From Dermacentor variabilis (Eukaryota; Arthropoda; Arachnida; Ixodida; Ixodidae): a stretch of 64,000 nt of DNA. The notes beneath the pieces were generated by a model. The model was given only the letters and a program-made list of their open reading frames with translations. It had not been told where the DNA came from and did not search any database. Of this stretch, positions 21,985-33,736 are shown one piece after another; the first letter of the stretch is position 1, and each line of letters begins with the position of its first letter. The stretch spans positions 30,937,589-31,001,588 of the forward strand of contig NW_027460291.1 in assembly GCF_050947875.1 (NCBI RefSeq), in the 5' to 3' direction. The translations under genes were made by a program, and so were the position numbers.

Positions 21985-22186
21985 AGTCCTGTGCGTTGCA
22001 GGGTTCCGTCATTGGCCCGTTTCTTTTATATTTGTATGAACGACTTGCCACAATGTGTTTGTGCTAACGTTCACCTATTCCCCGATGAGTCCGTAATATT
22101 CGGTGAAATAAGTTTTGGCGATGAAGTGAGCATTCTTCAAGCTGGTCTCAACACCTCTTCGAACTTCTCGGTGAGGCGTGCGTAGC
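21985..22186 (+). pseudogene. LINE reverse transcriptase fragment
   Basis: The plus-strand reading gives QGSVIGPFLLYL followed, after a one-base shift, by MNDLPQCVCANVHLFPDES and ILQAGLN. This is RT motif B (QGSxLGP) and the motif C region of a Jockey/CR1-type LINE. The catalytic FADD box has become FPDE. Only about 65 codons survive between the SINE and an AT microsatellite. Confidence 0.65.
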
Positions 22187-22195
22187 TGCGCCGTG

Positions 22196-22221
22196 ATATA
22201 TATATATATATATATATATAT
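22196..22221. repeat. (AT)n microsatellite
   Basis: Thirteen AT units following the RT fragment. Confidence 0.95.
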
Positions 22222-22776
22222 TTCGTTGAACAGCTTGGCTAAAGTTTGCTGCGACACCGTGTATGTACCATGTGTCGCCCTTTTAATATATATACAAGTG
22301 CGACGTATCTGCACAGAACCAAGGTAACGTTGTTTTCCGCCGCCTGCAGCAAAGTCAGAATATTTTCTTTTGTATTTCGGCTAATTACATAATTAGTTAG
22401 CCTTAATGAATGATCTTCATTAAATAGCATATTCAGAGCAAACGCGCCATTGATGAACTTGTACACCATCCTGAAAAAATTCCCGATCCAGCTGTGTCTT
22501 GCTCAATAGGTGCGGTGTAACTTTTTTTCATATATCTTAAAACTGAAAGAAAGCCCCCGAGTAGCGCGGCACTTCTGCGAGCGGGACGGGCGCTATATAC
22601 TAACGTGTGTTTTCTTTCCTTGCGGTCCCGAATTTCGGGCTTCCTTATTTTCCAGCTGTTGACTCTCGTTCGGCGTTGGAGACGACGACGAAGTGTTTCT
22701 ATCAAAGAATGCTTGTACCTTTGTCTCGCTTTATTTCTTTCCAAACTCTGGGAGCTGCCGCTCTCTTGTTGCGGCA

Positions 22777-23755
22777 ATGGATGAAGAAGCCCTCGAAGAC
22801 CTTCCTGGAGCCAAGCCATCAGGAGACGTGGAAATGCGTCAAGTGGCACGGACAGCGAGGCAACCGAGTTGTACACGGACAGCGTCGACTCGTCGGACGA
22901 CGATTTCACACTTGTCATGAGACGAACCACAAAAAGAAGACTACTGCAGAGGTCTTCGTCGCCAAGTGTCTCCACCGTGAAGACAAAACCACAGCGCTGG
23001 CCGTACACTGTGCTGTTCATGCCTGTGGACCCAGTGTTCAATCTGCTACTCCTTAACAGGCAAGTCCTTTCTGCGTTTCTTGAGGGAATCGCGCCAAACG
23101 AGATAAAGGACATGAGAATAAACACACGGAAGAATGTCCTTGCAGTAGATGTTCTACACCGTAGTGCACTACAAAGCCTGCGGCACCTAACGGAAATCGA
23201 CAAAGTACAAGTGCGATCCATAATACCTACAGGCTGCAATGGCACTGTAGGCGTCATTTATGATGTCGATATTTCTATACCAACCGACGACTTACCGATA
23301 TTAATAAAGCCAACTACAGAAGGCCCTCTTATCACGCACATCACAAGACTTGGCAACACACGTTGCTGTGGTTTGGGGGAGACAGCCTTCCCTCACACAT
23401 CAAAGTTGGCCACGTCCGCCATCCAGTCCGCCCATACGCACCGAAGCCCCTGCAATGCTACAAATGCTGCAAGATGGGACACGTAAAAGGTGTCTGTAGG
23501 AATAACCTCGTGTGCCCACGGTGCACTGAATCTCATTGAGCAGATGCCTGCCGCGCAACTGTGTTAAAGTGCCCTAACTGCCATGGTACTCATGAGGCCT
23601 CATCCAATGATTGCCCGCAGGTGAGGAACGAGCGAGCAGTACTCAAACTTATGGTACGGGACCATTCAACACACAGAGAGGCTGCTACTACTCTCAGGCG
23701 ACGACGACATCGCCACCGAATAGCATCACGAAGAGTTACATCTACGGAAAGATAA
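22777..23755 (+). pseudogene. LINE A ORF1, RNA-binding zinc-knuckle protein
   Basis: The ATG at 22777 (MDEEALEDLPGAKPSGDVEM) follows a plausible leader. A frameshift near 22850 moves to the frame carrying DSSDDDFTLVMRR, NRQVLSAFLEGI, RINTRKNVLAVDV and DLPILIKP. A second shift near 23350 reaches the zinc knuckles CYKCCKMGHVKGVC, CPRCTESH-stop-ADAC and CPNCHGTHEASSNDC. The ORF1 product would coat LINE RNA. One in-frame stop and the frameshifts make it a pseudogene. The RINTRKN(V/I)LAVDV block is shared with LINE B. Confidence 0.85.
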
Positions 23756-24108
23756 ACACCATCTTCCGGCAAAGCGGCAACCGTATCAACGCCGACTTCT
23801 ACAAAGGCAGACACTGCGAAAAAGAAGAAAGGGGCAAGTCGCGCACCTCCTGAAGAGTGGCCTACACTTCCACGAGCACAACCTGCATCGGAGTCACATC
23901 CAAATTGCGCCGCCCTCAATGACCTCACGAACCGCGGATGCGACGACGACTGAGGATCGCCAAGTCATAGTGATGCTGAAGTCACTTATGGACGCCATGC
24001 GCATTCTACTGAACAGCATGAAAACTCCGTCGGCACAGAGCGCACTGCAGGTGCTGGACACTTTGAGTCCGGTGCTTCCAGCTCTAGGGTAAAACTACGG
24101 CCCGAGAA

Positions 24109-24800
24109 TTGCCGTCGTTTCAAGAGGAGGTCAAGAATGGATCTGTCTTTCAGTGGAACGCCAGAGGGCTTAGGTCACGCATGTCCGACTTTAGACAGTT
24201 TGATTTTACGCATCAATTTCCCATTATCGGGATTTGCGAGCCCAACCTGTCAGCTCCTATCAGACTGTCCAGGTATGAGTGCTTTATGTCCTCTATCCAC
24301 GGAGAGTGCAGCAAGGTTGTTGTGTTTATACGCCGCGACTTGACTTATGTACATCACCCAGTGCCTCCTGACGAAGCGAATCAATACGTTTGCTTAACAG
24401 TGAAGAAGAAAAAGCTCACGTTAACAATTCTTGGAGCATATTTATCTCCAACAAGCCGTCTAGATTGTGAGCGCTTACGGGCAATCTTGACATCGACTCC
24501 ACAGCCGTGGGTGCTCACTGGTGACTTTAACGCCCACCATTACCTATGGGGAAGCTCCAAAGTGAACTCTAGAGGCAAAACGTTGGTGTCCTTTGCCTAT
24601 GAACTTTAATTTTGCCTGTCAAATGATGGAAGGCCTACTTATCTGCGTGGATCAGCGTATAATAGCTGCTTGGACCTTACCTTCGTTTCACGCTCGCTTT
24701 CGAAAAGAGTGCACTGGTTTTCAGATTTAGAAACACGGGGTAGCGACCACATCCCAACCTATTTGAAGATCGAAGGTTTGACTAGCTCCAAGTCCTCCAG
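24109..24800 (+). pseudogene. LINE A ORF2 endonuclease domain
   Basis: Reads FQWNARGLRSRMSDFRQF (start of the fold), IIGICEPNL (catalytic Glu), ILGAYLSP, WVLTGDFNAHH (Asp/Asn), then an in-frame TAA at 24607-24609, then NSCLDLTFVSR and RGSDHIP (catalytic SDH). All catalytic positions of the apurinic-like endonuclease are still present, so the stop is the main lesion in this domain. It would cut target DNA to prime integration. Confidence 0.88.
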
Positions 24801-25380
24801 AACCGTCTAGTGCACCGATTGGCCTAAATACAAAATAATAATGGAAGACTGTTGTCGTGACGGCACCTCCTATAACCTACAGGGCGCGATAAAGGATGCC
24901 ATACAAACAACCACGCATTTGTTTCGAATAGTTCTTCCCGCACCGATTTCGACATCGAACTAGCGAAGCTTCGAGCAATTCGCCGTCGTGCAGAGCGAAG
25001 ATATAGACGCACGAAGTCCAACTGTGATTTCAGATTGGCTAGACGAACACAAAAGAAAATACAGCGTCACATGAACAAGCTTGCTTCGCGACAATGGGTA
25101 TCCTTTTGCGAGTCCCTGGATCCGCGAAAACCTTTGTCGCTTATATGGAGGACTGTTCGTTGCCTTCGCACAACCTCTGGTCAGCGCCACCCGTTTAAAT
25201 CTCTGGCACTCCATCTATAATGTAGAGATATTGATGTCGCTGAATCTTTCTACAGAAAGGTTGCTGGCGAAGCAAATTCCGATGGAACGGGTACGGGAAC
25301 GCTCGACCACCCACTGTTTTCACGCGATCCCCGCATGGAATGCCCTTTTTCTATGGAAGAACTAGAAGCTGTGCTGGCTT

Positions 25381-27774
25381 TTGTGCAGGCGTTCTTCAGC
25401 GCCAGGACCTGACGGCATTACATACCGTGCCCTGTGTATCCTAGGAGACCAAGCTCTGAAGGCACTCTTGCTCCTGTACAACGACTCCTGGCAGACGGGT
25501 ATGGTTCCGCAAGAATGGAAGTCAACTCGCCTTATTCCACTTCTCAAAGCTGGCAAGTCGCCTTTGGACATTTCCTCATACTGTCCGATCGCTCTTGCCA
25601 GCTGTGTCGGAAAAACAATGGAAAGAATGATTTTAACACGTCTGGAATGGTACTTAGAGTACTATGAAATCTACCCAGATGCTATGGCCGGATTCAGACG
25701 TGTCCGTTCGTCAACAGACAACGTTGTTGACTTGATAACATTTGTGCAACACCAAAAGGCCTGTAAGCGACTATCTGCTGCTCTGCTTCTAGACGTTAAA
25801 GGGGCTTATGATAATGTCACCCATGAAGCCATCCTTAGCACGTTAGAAGCCGTCGGACTTGGTGGTAAGATATATATGTGGGTGTGCAGCTACTTACAGA
25901 GGAGACCATTCTACGTGCACACAGAAAATGGCCCGACATCCAAGCATTACGGTAGCCGAGGAGTCCCTCAATGCGGAGTGCTTAGCCCGACTCTTTTCAA
26001 TCTCACCCTCTTTGGATTAGCTGACAACCTGCCAGGCACCGTACGACTTTCCATCTATGCGGACGACATCTGCATTTGGGCATCAGGTGTGACACGACTT
26101 CAGCTTCGCGCTCGGCTTCAGAAGGCAGCCACAATGATATCTTGCTACCTTCGTAAACAAGGACTTGAAATTTCATGCGGGAAGTGCGCACTGGTGGCAT
26201 TCACGAGGAAGCGAATGTCTGCTTACGGCGTATCTATTAATGGGCAACTTATACCATACAGCAGAAGTCACAGGTTCTTGGGAGTCGTAATTGACAGAGA
26301 CCTATCTTGGACACCGCACGTGAATTACGTTAAAAAGCGGCCGACTGCTATCTGTCACCTGTTCAGGTGCCTTGCAGGAAAAAGTTGGGGAGTATCTATA
26401 CACTCTATGTTACAGCTGTACATGGCGTTGTTCGTTGGTTTCCTGCGATACCGCCTGCCTGCAATATCCAACACCTGCAAGACTAACCTGCGTACGATTC
26501 AGAGTATTCAAGCCCAAGCCCTTAAGATACGTCTTGGCTTACCACGCAGTGCATCAACGGCTGAAACTATTGCCCTTGCGCAGGATTACCCAATCACGAC
26601 CCACATTACCCTTGAGACAATGCGTACGCATTTCAGGCATTATGCTAGGACCCCTTCCCACCACTTGGCGAGCCTCACTGCTGCAAGGCCCTGCTCGACA
26701 TTTAGCAGCATTGTCACTGTACATCGTGCGTCGTTTACTTCAGGGTGCGCACCTGCGGCCAAGCGAGCGTTTCCTCCATGGTGTTTGAGCCATCCACAAG
26801 TACATATAATGATTCCAGTACTACAGAAGAAGACAGATATACCGGCCCCTGCTCTAAAACAGCTGAGCTTACTTCTTTTGCATGAGAAGTACAGCAACCA
26901 CGTGCACATCTATACCGATGGATCGACTACGTCGTGCAGTTCTGGTGGTGTCGTGGTTATACCAACGCGAGGAATGACACTGCGGTTCAAGACATCGCAT
27001 GTCACGACCTCAACGGCGGCAGAACTAACGGCCCTGCGTCGAGCACTGGAATTCATTGATTCTGAAAGACCTACAAAATGGGCTCTGTTCTGTGATTCAA
27101 AACCGGCATTACAGTGCACGCAGTCAGTTCTCCGACACGGTTGCCATGACCAATTCACATACGAAGTCGCGAAACTTTACCATCACGTCCAACAAAAAGG
27201 TGACGAGGTTGTTTTTCAATGGGTACCTGGCCATTGTGGAATCAGTGGCAATGATTCCGCAGATAACGCTGCTCGCACAGCACATCAAGAAGAGCACAGC
27301 GTTCCAATTCCGCTTTCGAGAACAGACGCCGCAAGGCAGCTTTGACACCTGGCACGCAGCCTCACACTGACCGAGTGGAACTCGCCAAACTTACGACTTA
27401 CACGACTGCATCGACTAAACCCTTCCCTGCAGCTCCGACCTCCAATCGGACTTCCTCGATGTGAAGCTACGCTTCTCTGTCGCCTTTGGTTAGGAGTTGC
27501 CTTCACAAAGGCATACTCTACATTAATTGGAATGACTGACAGTGCAGCATGCGAGGTCTGTGGCACCGAAGAAAACATCGGCCACCTGCTGTACCACTGT
27601 CCACGATACACCCCAGAGAGACAAGAACTTGCCAAAGCTTTCCAAAAACTGGACACTCGACCGCTTCCTGTGCAGGTGTTGCTGGAACACCGCCCCCATC
27701 GCCCGTCGGCCCATAAAGCAGTGAAGGCGCTTTTGTGCTTCTTAAGGACGACGGGCTTGTGCGACCATCTGTGA
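25381..27774 (+). pseudogene. LINE A ORF2 RT, RNase H and zinc knuckle
   Basis: One frame of about 800 codons is broken only by a TGA at 27343-27345. RT motifs: SSAPGPDGITYRAL, IALASCVGKTMERM, AGFRRVRSSTDNV, motif A LLLDVKGAYDNV, motif B SRGVPQCGVLSPTLF (the usual second Gly is Cys) and motif C SIYADDICIW. RNase H: HIYTDGST, TAELTALRRAL, LFCDSKPALQ, QWVPGHCGISGNDSAD, all acidic residues present. C-terminus: CEVCGTEENIGHLLYHCPRY zinc knuckle. The region between the endonuclease and this frame (24800-25380) carries several frameshifts. The first codon of the open frame is TTG, so it is not a true start. Confidence 0.93.
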
Positions 27775-28010
27775 CTATTAATGCAATTTCTGTAGGACCA
27801 CAGACATCAGCGAATTCACCGCAATTTCCTTCTTTCCTTCCCTCCTCTATCTCTCTCTCCCTGTTATCTTTGTTTCCCCTTTCCCATTCCCCCGGTGTAG
27901 GGTAGCCAACCGGACGATATTCTGGTTAACCTCCCTGCCCTATACTTATATCTTTCCCTCCCCCCTCCTCGTTCGGCTTTGAACAAAATATTTGATAGAA
28001 TAAAAATATG
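27775..28010 (+). other. LINE A 3' untranslated region
   Basis: A pyrimidine-rich tract (CTTTCCTTCC, CTCTCTCTCC) is followed by GGTTAACCTCCCTGCCC and an A/T-rich end with AATAAAAATA. This is the region the LINE RT would recognise in its RNA. Confidence 0.6.
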
Positions 28011-29862
28011 ACGAAACGCTTCAAAACTATCTACACGGAGAAAGAGCGATTTGTGGGTATTTACGGCCTCAAATTATTGCACCTGTGACCCAGCGCCGGC
28101 ATGGACAGCGCTGTCCACGTCAAAGCTGACCGTCAATACGCTATTAAAATTTGCTTATTTCGAAGGGTGCAGCACTATATGGTACTTGCGTGAATCGAGG
28201 TCATTAAATGCACGGTTTATCTGAAGATTGCATGCCACACTCGAAGGTCAGTTGCAGAGGCATTAGTTGTTGTTTTTTTCACCGCCTATACCCTGTATCG
28301 AGAAATTACCTTAAATGGGATAACAAAAAAAAACTGGAATGAGATTTTTACTTGCTCCTCTAATGCATCTTTTGTCGCACATAAATAAGGGGGTGCGAAT
28401 AGAATAGTGCGAATAGTTTTTTTGAAACGAAAGCGAACATGAATCGAATAGTGCCAGAAGCGAATCGAATTGAATATCGAACACTTCTCGAATAAAAAAC
28501 AGCCGATTAATAAAGAAATGATGTTCACATCCTAGTATTCACAAAATTGGCGAGTGTGTCATTACGTTGCAAGTTAGAAAGTTTTGCTTTTTAAAAGCAC
28601 AAATGAAGCATTAGGAACTGACGAGAACTTTGTTCGCATAAACAGGGCAATACGGGGAGAGTGCGAATGATGGCTGTATATCCGGTAAAGCCTGGCTTCC
28701 TGAGCGACGTAGGCTGGTTCACTATGTGGAAGTCCTCATGTTTCATGCCATCCCTATGCCCGTGGTTTTGAAATTTGTCGTACCTATTTTCCAAAGTTAT
28801 CTTTGCTTGCGGACAGTTGAGGCATAGTAATATTCGAAAAAAAGCCCGTATCTATATATAGTGACTGCTCGATTCGAAGTCCGAACGAATAGGACACCGT
28901 TCTGTTCGTTAATCGAAAGTTTCGAATATTCCCACACGCGCACATGCAACTAGCACAACAGAGAAACTTAATTCGCAACAAAGAGGGCTGTAATTCACTT
29001 TTCATGCTTTCTTGGAATACACGACACCGCTCGTGAAAAAGTGTTGCGCTGGCGGCTTTTAGAGCGTCCAAAAAGGAGTACGCCCGCTTGGTTGCGCGCG
29101 GTGAGGCCACTACTTGCAGCGAAATATCTTTGCAGGTTAATAAAAAGGCCCCCAAACATTGCGCGCGTGCGGCACCAGCCGATGATGTTGCTTGGCCACA
29201 CCTAAGTGATTCATCGCATGCGGCCCTGAAGTCGCATACGTGCGCGATTACACGTGGTCCCGCCGCCGAGAGAAAGAAAGAAAGCTGACGCATCGACAAA
29301 CGCGAGGATGCGTCCACTGCCCGCAACCCGCGTCTATAAACAGTCTTTTCGGCAGCGTGCCGTTGTCACAGAAACGTCGGGACTGCTTTTAAGACGCGCG
29401 TGTCTCCACTGTCTAGCAGCTGGAAGCACTTTCTTCCACGCCTTATGCTCGACCGGCCAGTTATCTAACATATAAGATACACTTCGCGACGCTGCGGTCT
29501 ACAGGTTCCTCTCTTAAACACGTGCAATAATTCGCGTCCGTTTTTTTTTTTCTTCTTTGTGTGTGCGCGTTCAAGGGGATGCTGGCACAGGCTGGAGGGC
29601 TCCAGCTATTCATCGTGATTTATAATCGTGTTCGAGAAAAACTCTCGTTGGTGGAAAACAGCGCGCGCGAAGATGCACACGACAGCCACAGGAACGCCTC
29701 CGTCAGTCGTCCACCACATCTTTACGCCAGTCATTTAGTTTTCTTCCTTTTTTTTCTTCTTCTTTTCGTCCCGAGAACCTACGATTTTCATGTTTTCGAG
29801 CGGCATATGCACTGCGATACTGCAATGCGCCGATCATGTAAATTTATTGTAACATATTCATA
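28011..29862. other. No gene recognised; GAATA-type degenerate repeats
   Basis: Segments 28380-28500 and 28830-28940 both contain clusters of CGAATA/TATTCG and are roughly inverted relative to each other, so a degenerate inverted-repeat element of about 550 bp is possible. The GC-richer part at 29000-29470 has no identifiable domain. Confidence 0.35.
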
Positions 29863-29864
29863 TA

Positions 29865-32180
29865 CCGGGTGTCCCAATTAACTTGGACCATGATTTAAAA
29901 GAAGCACAAGAGGGCTAGAGAAATCGTACTGACTGCACAGTAGCCGTAGTCGTGTGTACTTATAGGCAGTATATCTATCACGAAGTGTTGATTAATTATT
30001 TGATTTTAATTAGTGAACTTCCTAATTATTGCTTGAATCGCAAACATATCAATTACAAAGTTGTAGGGCACCTCAAATAACCTCCGAATCAAGTATCTGC
30101 TTTGTTCTCAGCTTTGCCTCGTTGGTTTTTCCGAGAAAAAAACTAAAGCGCGCGAAAGATACAAAATACGAAATAGGTACGCGCTTGCGCGCCGCTATTC
30201 GAGCGCTCCCAAGCGAATAGCCGCGGATACACGGCTTGAGTGGCGGCGGCAGCTCGATACAGGGCTTCACGCTATGTGTTGGTCGCGCCATCGTGATAAC
30301 AAGCCGCTAACGCATTGATAAGCCTAGCGGAGCCGGACGGGATTTCGAAGCCGGGAAACCATGACTGTAGTTTTGCTCACTCATCTTGTTGTGTAGATAG
30401 GTGCGCCCGGAACGTAGGTTCCTTTTGTTCCCTTAAGCAATACAAACAAATCTTGCGCAGGCTATGCCTATCTAATGCGTTTTGGCGGATCTGTACGGCC
30501 ACCATATGCTGTTGTCGATTACGTAGTGCTGCTAACCCACACGGTAGTGTGCGCGACGCCAGTGCAGAGGCTGGAACCTCAAGGTCATCAGTGAGGAGAA
30601 TTTTTTGAAAAAAACGTGATATGCACCCCTACCATGAACATCTTCATCAAAAACATTAAGACCGAGATTTTCAAATTAGACTTGACTTTGTCAATTAGAT
30701 TTCCACGAAATGGGAAGAACTGCACTTTCTCACTCGCGGGCTTTGGACTGATGAGCTTAATTACTCCAGAAAAGCGCAAGGTAATCTTCACAACTTCACA
30801 CTAAAGTGATAGGAATCCCCACTGGCTAGTACAAACAAGGCACCAATACCCGTGGTCGTTTAATGTGTGGCACGGTATTTTTGATGGCAACACCATCGGG
30901 CCCACGTTTCTTCTACAACACCCTAACGACGCAACGCTACGTCAACGACATCCTCGAGGGCCCCTTGAACGACGTCTGTTACAACGTTCCACCTGCGCAC
31001 CATCGGAACATCTGGTTTCAACACGATGGTGCCCCTGCGCATAGTAGTAGTCAGTCCCTAGCATGGCTCGACAAGCTTTGTCCTGGACAGTGGATTGGCT
31101 GGCACGAACCTGTACCCTGGCCGGCAAGCTTGCCGGACATGACACCGACGGACTTCTTGTGGAGCTACGAGAAAGATCGCATATATAGCAGCGAACCTAT
31201 CGCAGCGGACGCCCTAAAGGCAAAAAAAAAAGTTTGCCGCGGGATTCCAGTCTTCGGTCAAAGCTGCAACAGCACAAATGTTGGAAAGAAGCAAGTAGTG
31301 TATATTGCCTCAGACGGTGACTTGTTTGAGCACGTGCTATAAGTGGCAGTGGAATATAACCGCTCAAAGCTGGTGTAAAACGTGACTGTTTAATGCAGCT
31401 TCATGACGTCACCCTATCCTTACATAAAAAAAGCTTGCAACAAAGGTAGAAATAAGCAAAAGACTGCTCTGTTATGCTTCTTTTCTGGACAGAAAGTGCA
31501 AATGGCTAAACCAGCTGCACATTAGGATGCTTCTTTGTGGGCGGCTGAGACGCCTTACATGCTCTTGATTTATTTTTTATTGGGGCAAACTTCTGAGCAG
31601 CTCTTTTCTGTTCTTCCGAGAGCTACCGTTTTTTTTTTGTTTGCGCTCTTTTGTGCACTGTTCTGTTTTAACATTGGTCCAATTTATTTTGTAGCTTTGT
31701 TTCATGACACGCGAAGGTTAAAGCTATCCCCAGTGCCTCCCGACCGAGCACAACATTCTTGCGTCCGCAGATGCTGACGCTTATCCCACCACGCTAGTTA
31801 GGTGGTTAGGTCGCGAAACCTCTCGAGCCATCCTACATGACGAAGCCTTATACGATGGGGCGATAAACGAATTCAGCCATGTATATTCCTAAGGCTGCTT
31901 CGAGGCGCTTCAGTAGCGGCGCGCGAGCGCGCATCTATTTCATATTTGGCAGGCTTTTGTTTTTTCTTGGCAAAAACAACCGGGCACAACAACTTTGTAA
32001 TTGACATGATTGTGAATTAACAGCAACTAATTAACAGCAACTAATTATATAATACTTCGTGATGAAAGAAATACTGGTTGTAAGTACAAACGACTGCCGC
32101 TACTATGCAGTCGGTACGATTTCTCTAGAGGCCTTGTTTTTTTTTTTCAAATCTTCGTCCAAGTTAACTAGTACACCCGT
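29865..32180 (+). mobile_element. Mariner-like DNA transposon with ~210-bp inverted repeats
   Basis: The element begins CCGGGTGTCCCAATTAACTT and its 3' end reads, reversed, ACGGGTGTACTAGTTAACTT. A TA dinucleotide lies outside each end (29863-29864 and 32181-32182), the hallmark target duplication of Tc1/mariner. Inverted similarity extends from 29865 to about 30075 and from about 31980 to 32180, far longer than the usual ~30 bp of mariners. It encloses a decayed DDE transposase. Confidence 0.9.
30540..31342 (+). pseudogene. Mariner-like DDE transposase
   Basis: Pieces in several frames: helix-turn-helix end SVRDASAEAGTSRSSVRRIF (30540-30605), RLDFVN and LWTDELNYS (first catalytic Asp, about 30745), VWHGIFDGNTIGPTF, then NIWFQHDGAPAHSS (second Asp, about 31010) and WPASLPDMTPTDFLW (third Asp, about 31135). 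The catalytic triad is recognisable but at least three frameshifts or stops interrupt it. The enzyme would cut at the inverted repeats and reinsert at TA. Confidence 0.88.
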
Positions 32181-32182
32181 TA

Positions 32183-33163
32183 TAAGTCGTAAAACGTTCG
32201 TACAATATTCCTGCACGTGGAGATCGCATCCTGTCCCGTCACGTTGATCACCCTTCCAGGTCAGCTTTCCTTTATGGTGCACGTTCTCCCAGCCATATTT
32301 CTTCGCCGAACGTCGTTAGCGTGGAATCAAGACTTTCCGCAAACATAGATTCCATCAGCAATAATTCCTCTCTTTGGGATGCGCCTTAGCCAACATTACT
32401 TACAAAAGTGAAATTTCATTTATTTATACAGGTCATTATACCTCAATAGTAACATGTTATGTACTGGATATGTTGCTGTAATATCATATTTCATATTTCA
32501 ACCTGTGCTTGATTTTTTGTAGAAATGTCTGTGATACGCCCTGTAACTCACTCTCCACTTTAATGCCTCGAAAAAGGCCCTGGTATTATAAGTACAAAAA
32601 ATGATAAGTAACTATACAACTCAAAACACAGCAAAATGAAAACGTATCACAATCGGTCTATGTGCTCGGTGAGGGTATTTTCAAAATTTTACATGTGTAT
32701 TACTTATTCAAAGTAGTTCTAAAGACCCCTGACGACACGCCGTTACATTATGTAGGGCGAGGGCTTAGGTCATTGCCGTCTGCCGCTTTGATATTTCAAG
32801 GTACGTGAGAACACGCAATTTCTAGGCATTTAGGCTCACAGGTGTCTCAGCGTTATTCCAATACATATCATTGCGTCGCCAGCCAACGCTTCGATCCCTG
32901 CCACAGTTAGTGAACGGCTCCTCATTCCCGTTGGTGCTGTTAAAACCTTGGTCTTAAAACCAGTGTTAGTAAGTAAGCCAGAAGGTCGATCGCTAAATTT
33001 AGCGCACTTTTTTATGACCTTAAGGATATCTATGCCTTCTTTGGAATCTTAGCGACTTTTCAGTTTTTAGCGAGATAAAGAGAGAGTAAATAGAGGGTAA
33101 AGTTAATCGAAGAATTTTAGAGGGCTTTAAGGCCTCGCCCCCATTTTATATTAAGGTGAAATA
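32183..33163. other. No gene recognised
   Basis: AT-rich DNA without motif or repeat copy. Confidence 0.5.
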
Positions 33164-33350
33164 TACAGGTTGCTTCACGTAACTTGTGCCAAGGATTTAA
33201 AAAAAAAGTGGTTAGCCGCAGCTGAATGAAACCAACAGCTTATGGTTTGCCGTCATGTGGCGCTCCTTAAAGTATTTTTTTATATTCCGCCTAATTAGTT
33301 CATTAACGAAGATGAATTATACAAAATTTTCAATATTCTCTTTAGGGCCA
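33164..33350 (+). repeat. Orphan mariner-like terminal repeat
   Basis: The segment starts TACAGGTTGCTTCACGTAAC and continues TTGTGCCAAGGATTTAAAA, the style of a mariner end (TA, CAGG-start, GTAACTTG), resembling but distinct from the element at 29865. No partner end or transposase was found. It abuts the 3' end of LINE B. Confidence 0.5.
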
Positions 33351-33599
33351 AGTGCGTTTTGTTGTGTTGTAGAGGGGATTCAGAAACGACCGATCCAATT
33401 TTTTGTGGCAACGTACATATAGTTCGGACAGTGGACGATTGTCCAATTGGACCATCACTCTGCGCATCACTTGCCTCCCGGCACTATAGCGCGGGCAGAG
33501 ACAGATAATGCGTGCGAGCGTCCCTTCATAGATGCATGTGTCGCACGTGGGGTCTGTTGGCCATTCCAGTAAGTAAGGCATAAGAGTTGGTAAATGCAA
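33342..33599 (-). pseudogene. LINE B ORF2 C-terminal knuckle
   Basis: The 85-codon frame has CDTCIYEGTLARIICLCPRY, which aligns with CEVCGTEENIGHLLYHCPRY of LINE A, where the His of the knuckle position is Cys-shifted here. It continues SAGRQVMRRVMVQLDNRPL, parallel to the LINE A C-terminus. Confidence 0.8.
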
Positions 33600-33736
33600 C
33601 GCGTAACCTCAGACGGCACAGCATGGTCTGCTCACGTTATGGCAGTCCAGGCAGTAGATGCATCCGTATGTCCACGGACAACGAACGCAAACGGTACATG
33701 GTGAAAACGTTCGAGTCCCACAGGGGCAAAGAACAT

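Larger units (their letters stand above)
22560..28010 (+). mobile_element. LINE A: RNase H-bearing non-LTR retrotransposon, near full length
   Basis: The layout is 5' leader, ORF1 with zinc knuckles, ORF2 with apurinic-like endonuclease, RT, RNase H and a C-terminal zinc knuckle, then a pyrimidine-rich 3' region ending around GAATAAAAATATG. RNase H in ORF2 places it with I-superfamily-type LINEs. LINE B (33342-39400, minus) is the same family, matching in ORF1 and in the YxxDICIW / SGVTRLQ region. Boundaries are approximate because no target duplication was identified. Confidence 0.85.

Noticed and set aside
22433..23257. 274-codon minus-strand open frame
   Set aside because: It is antisense to the LINE A ORF1 and has no recognisable domain; the plus strand carries the zinc knuckles.
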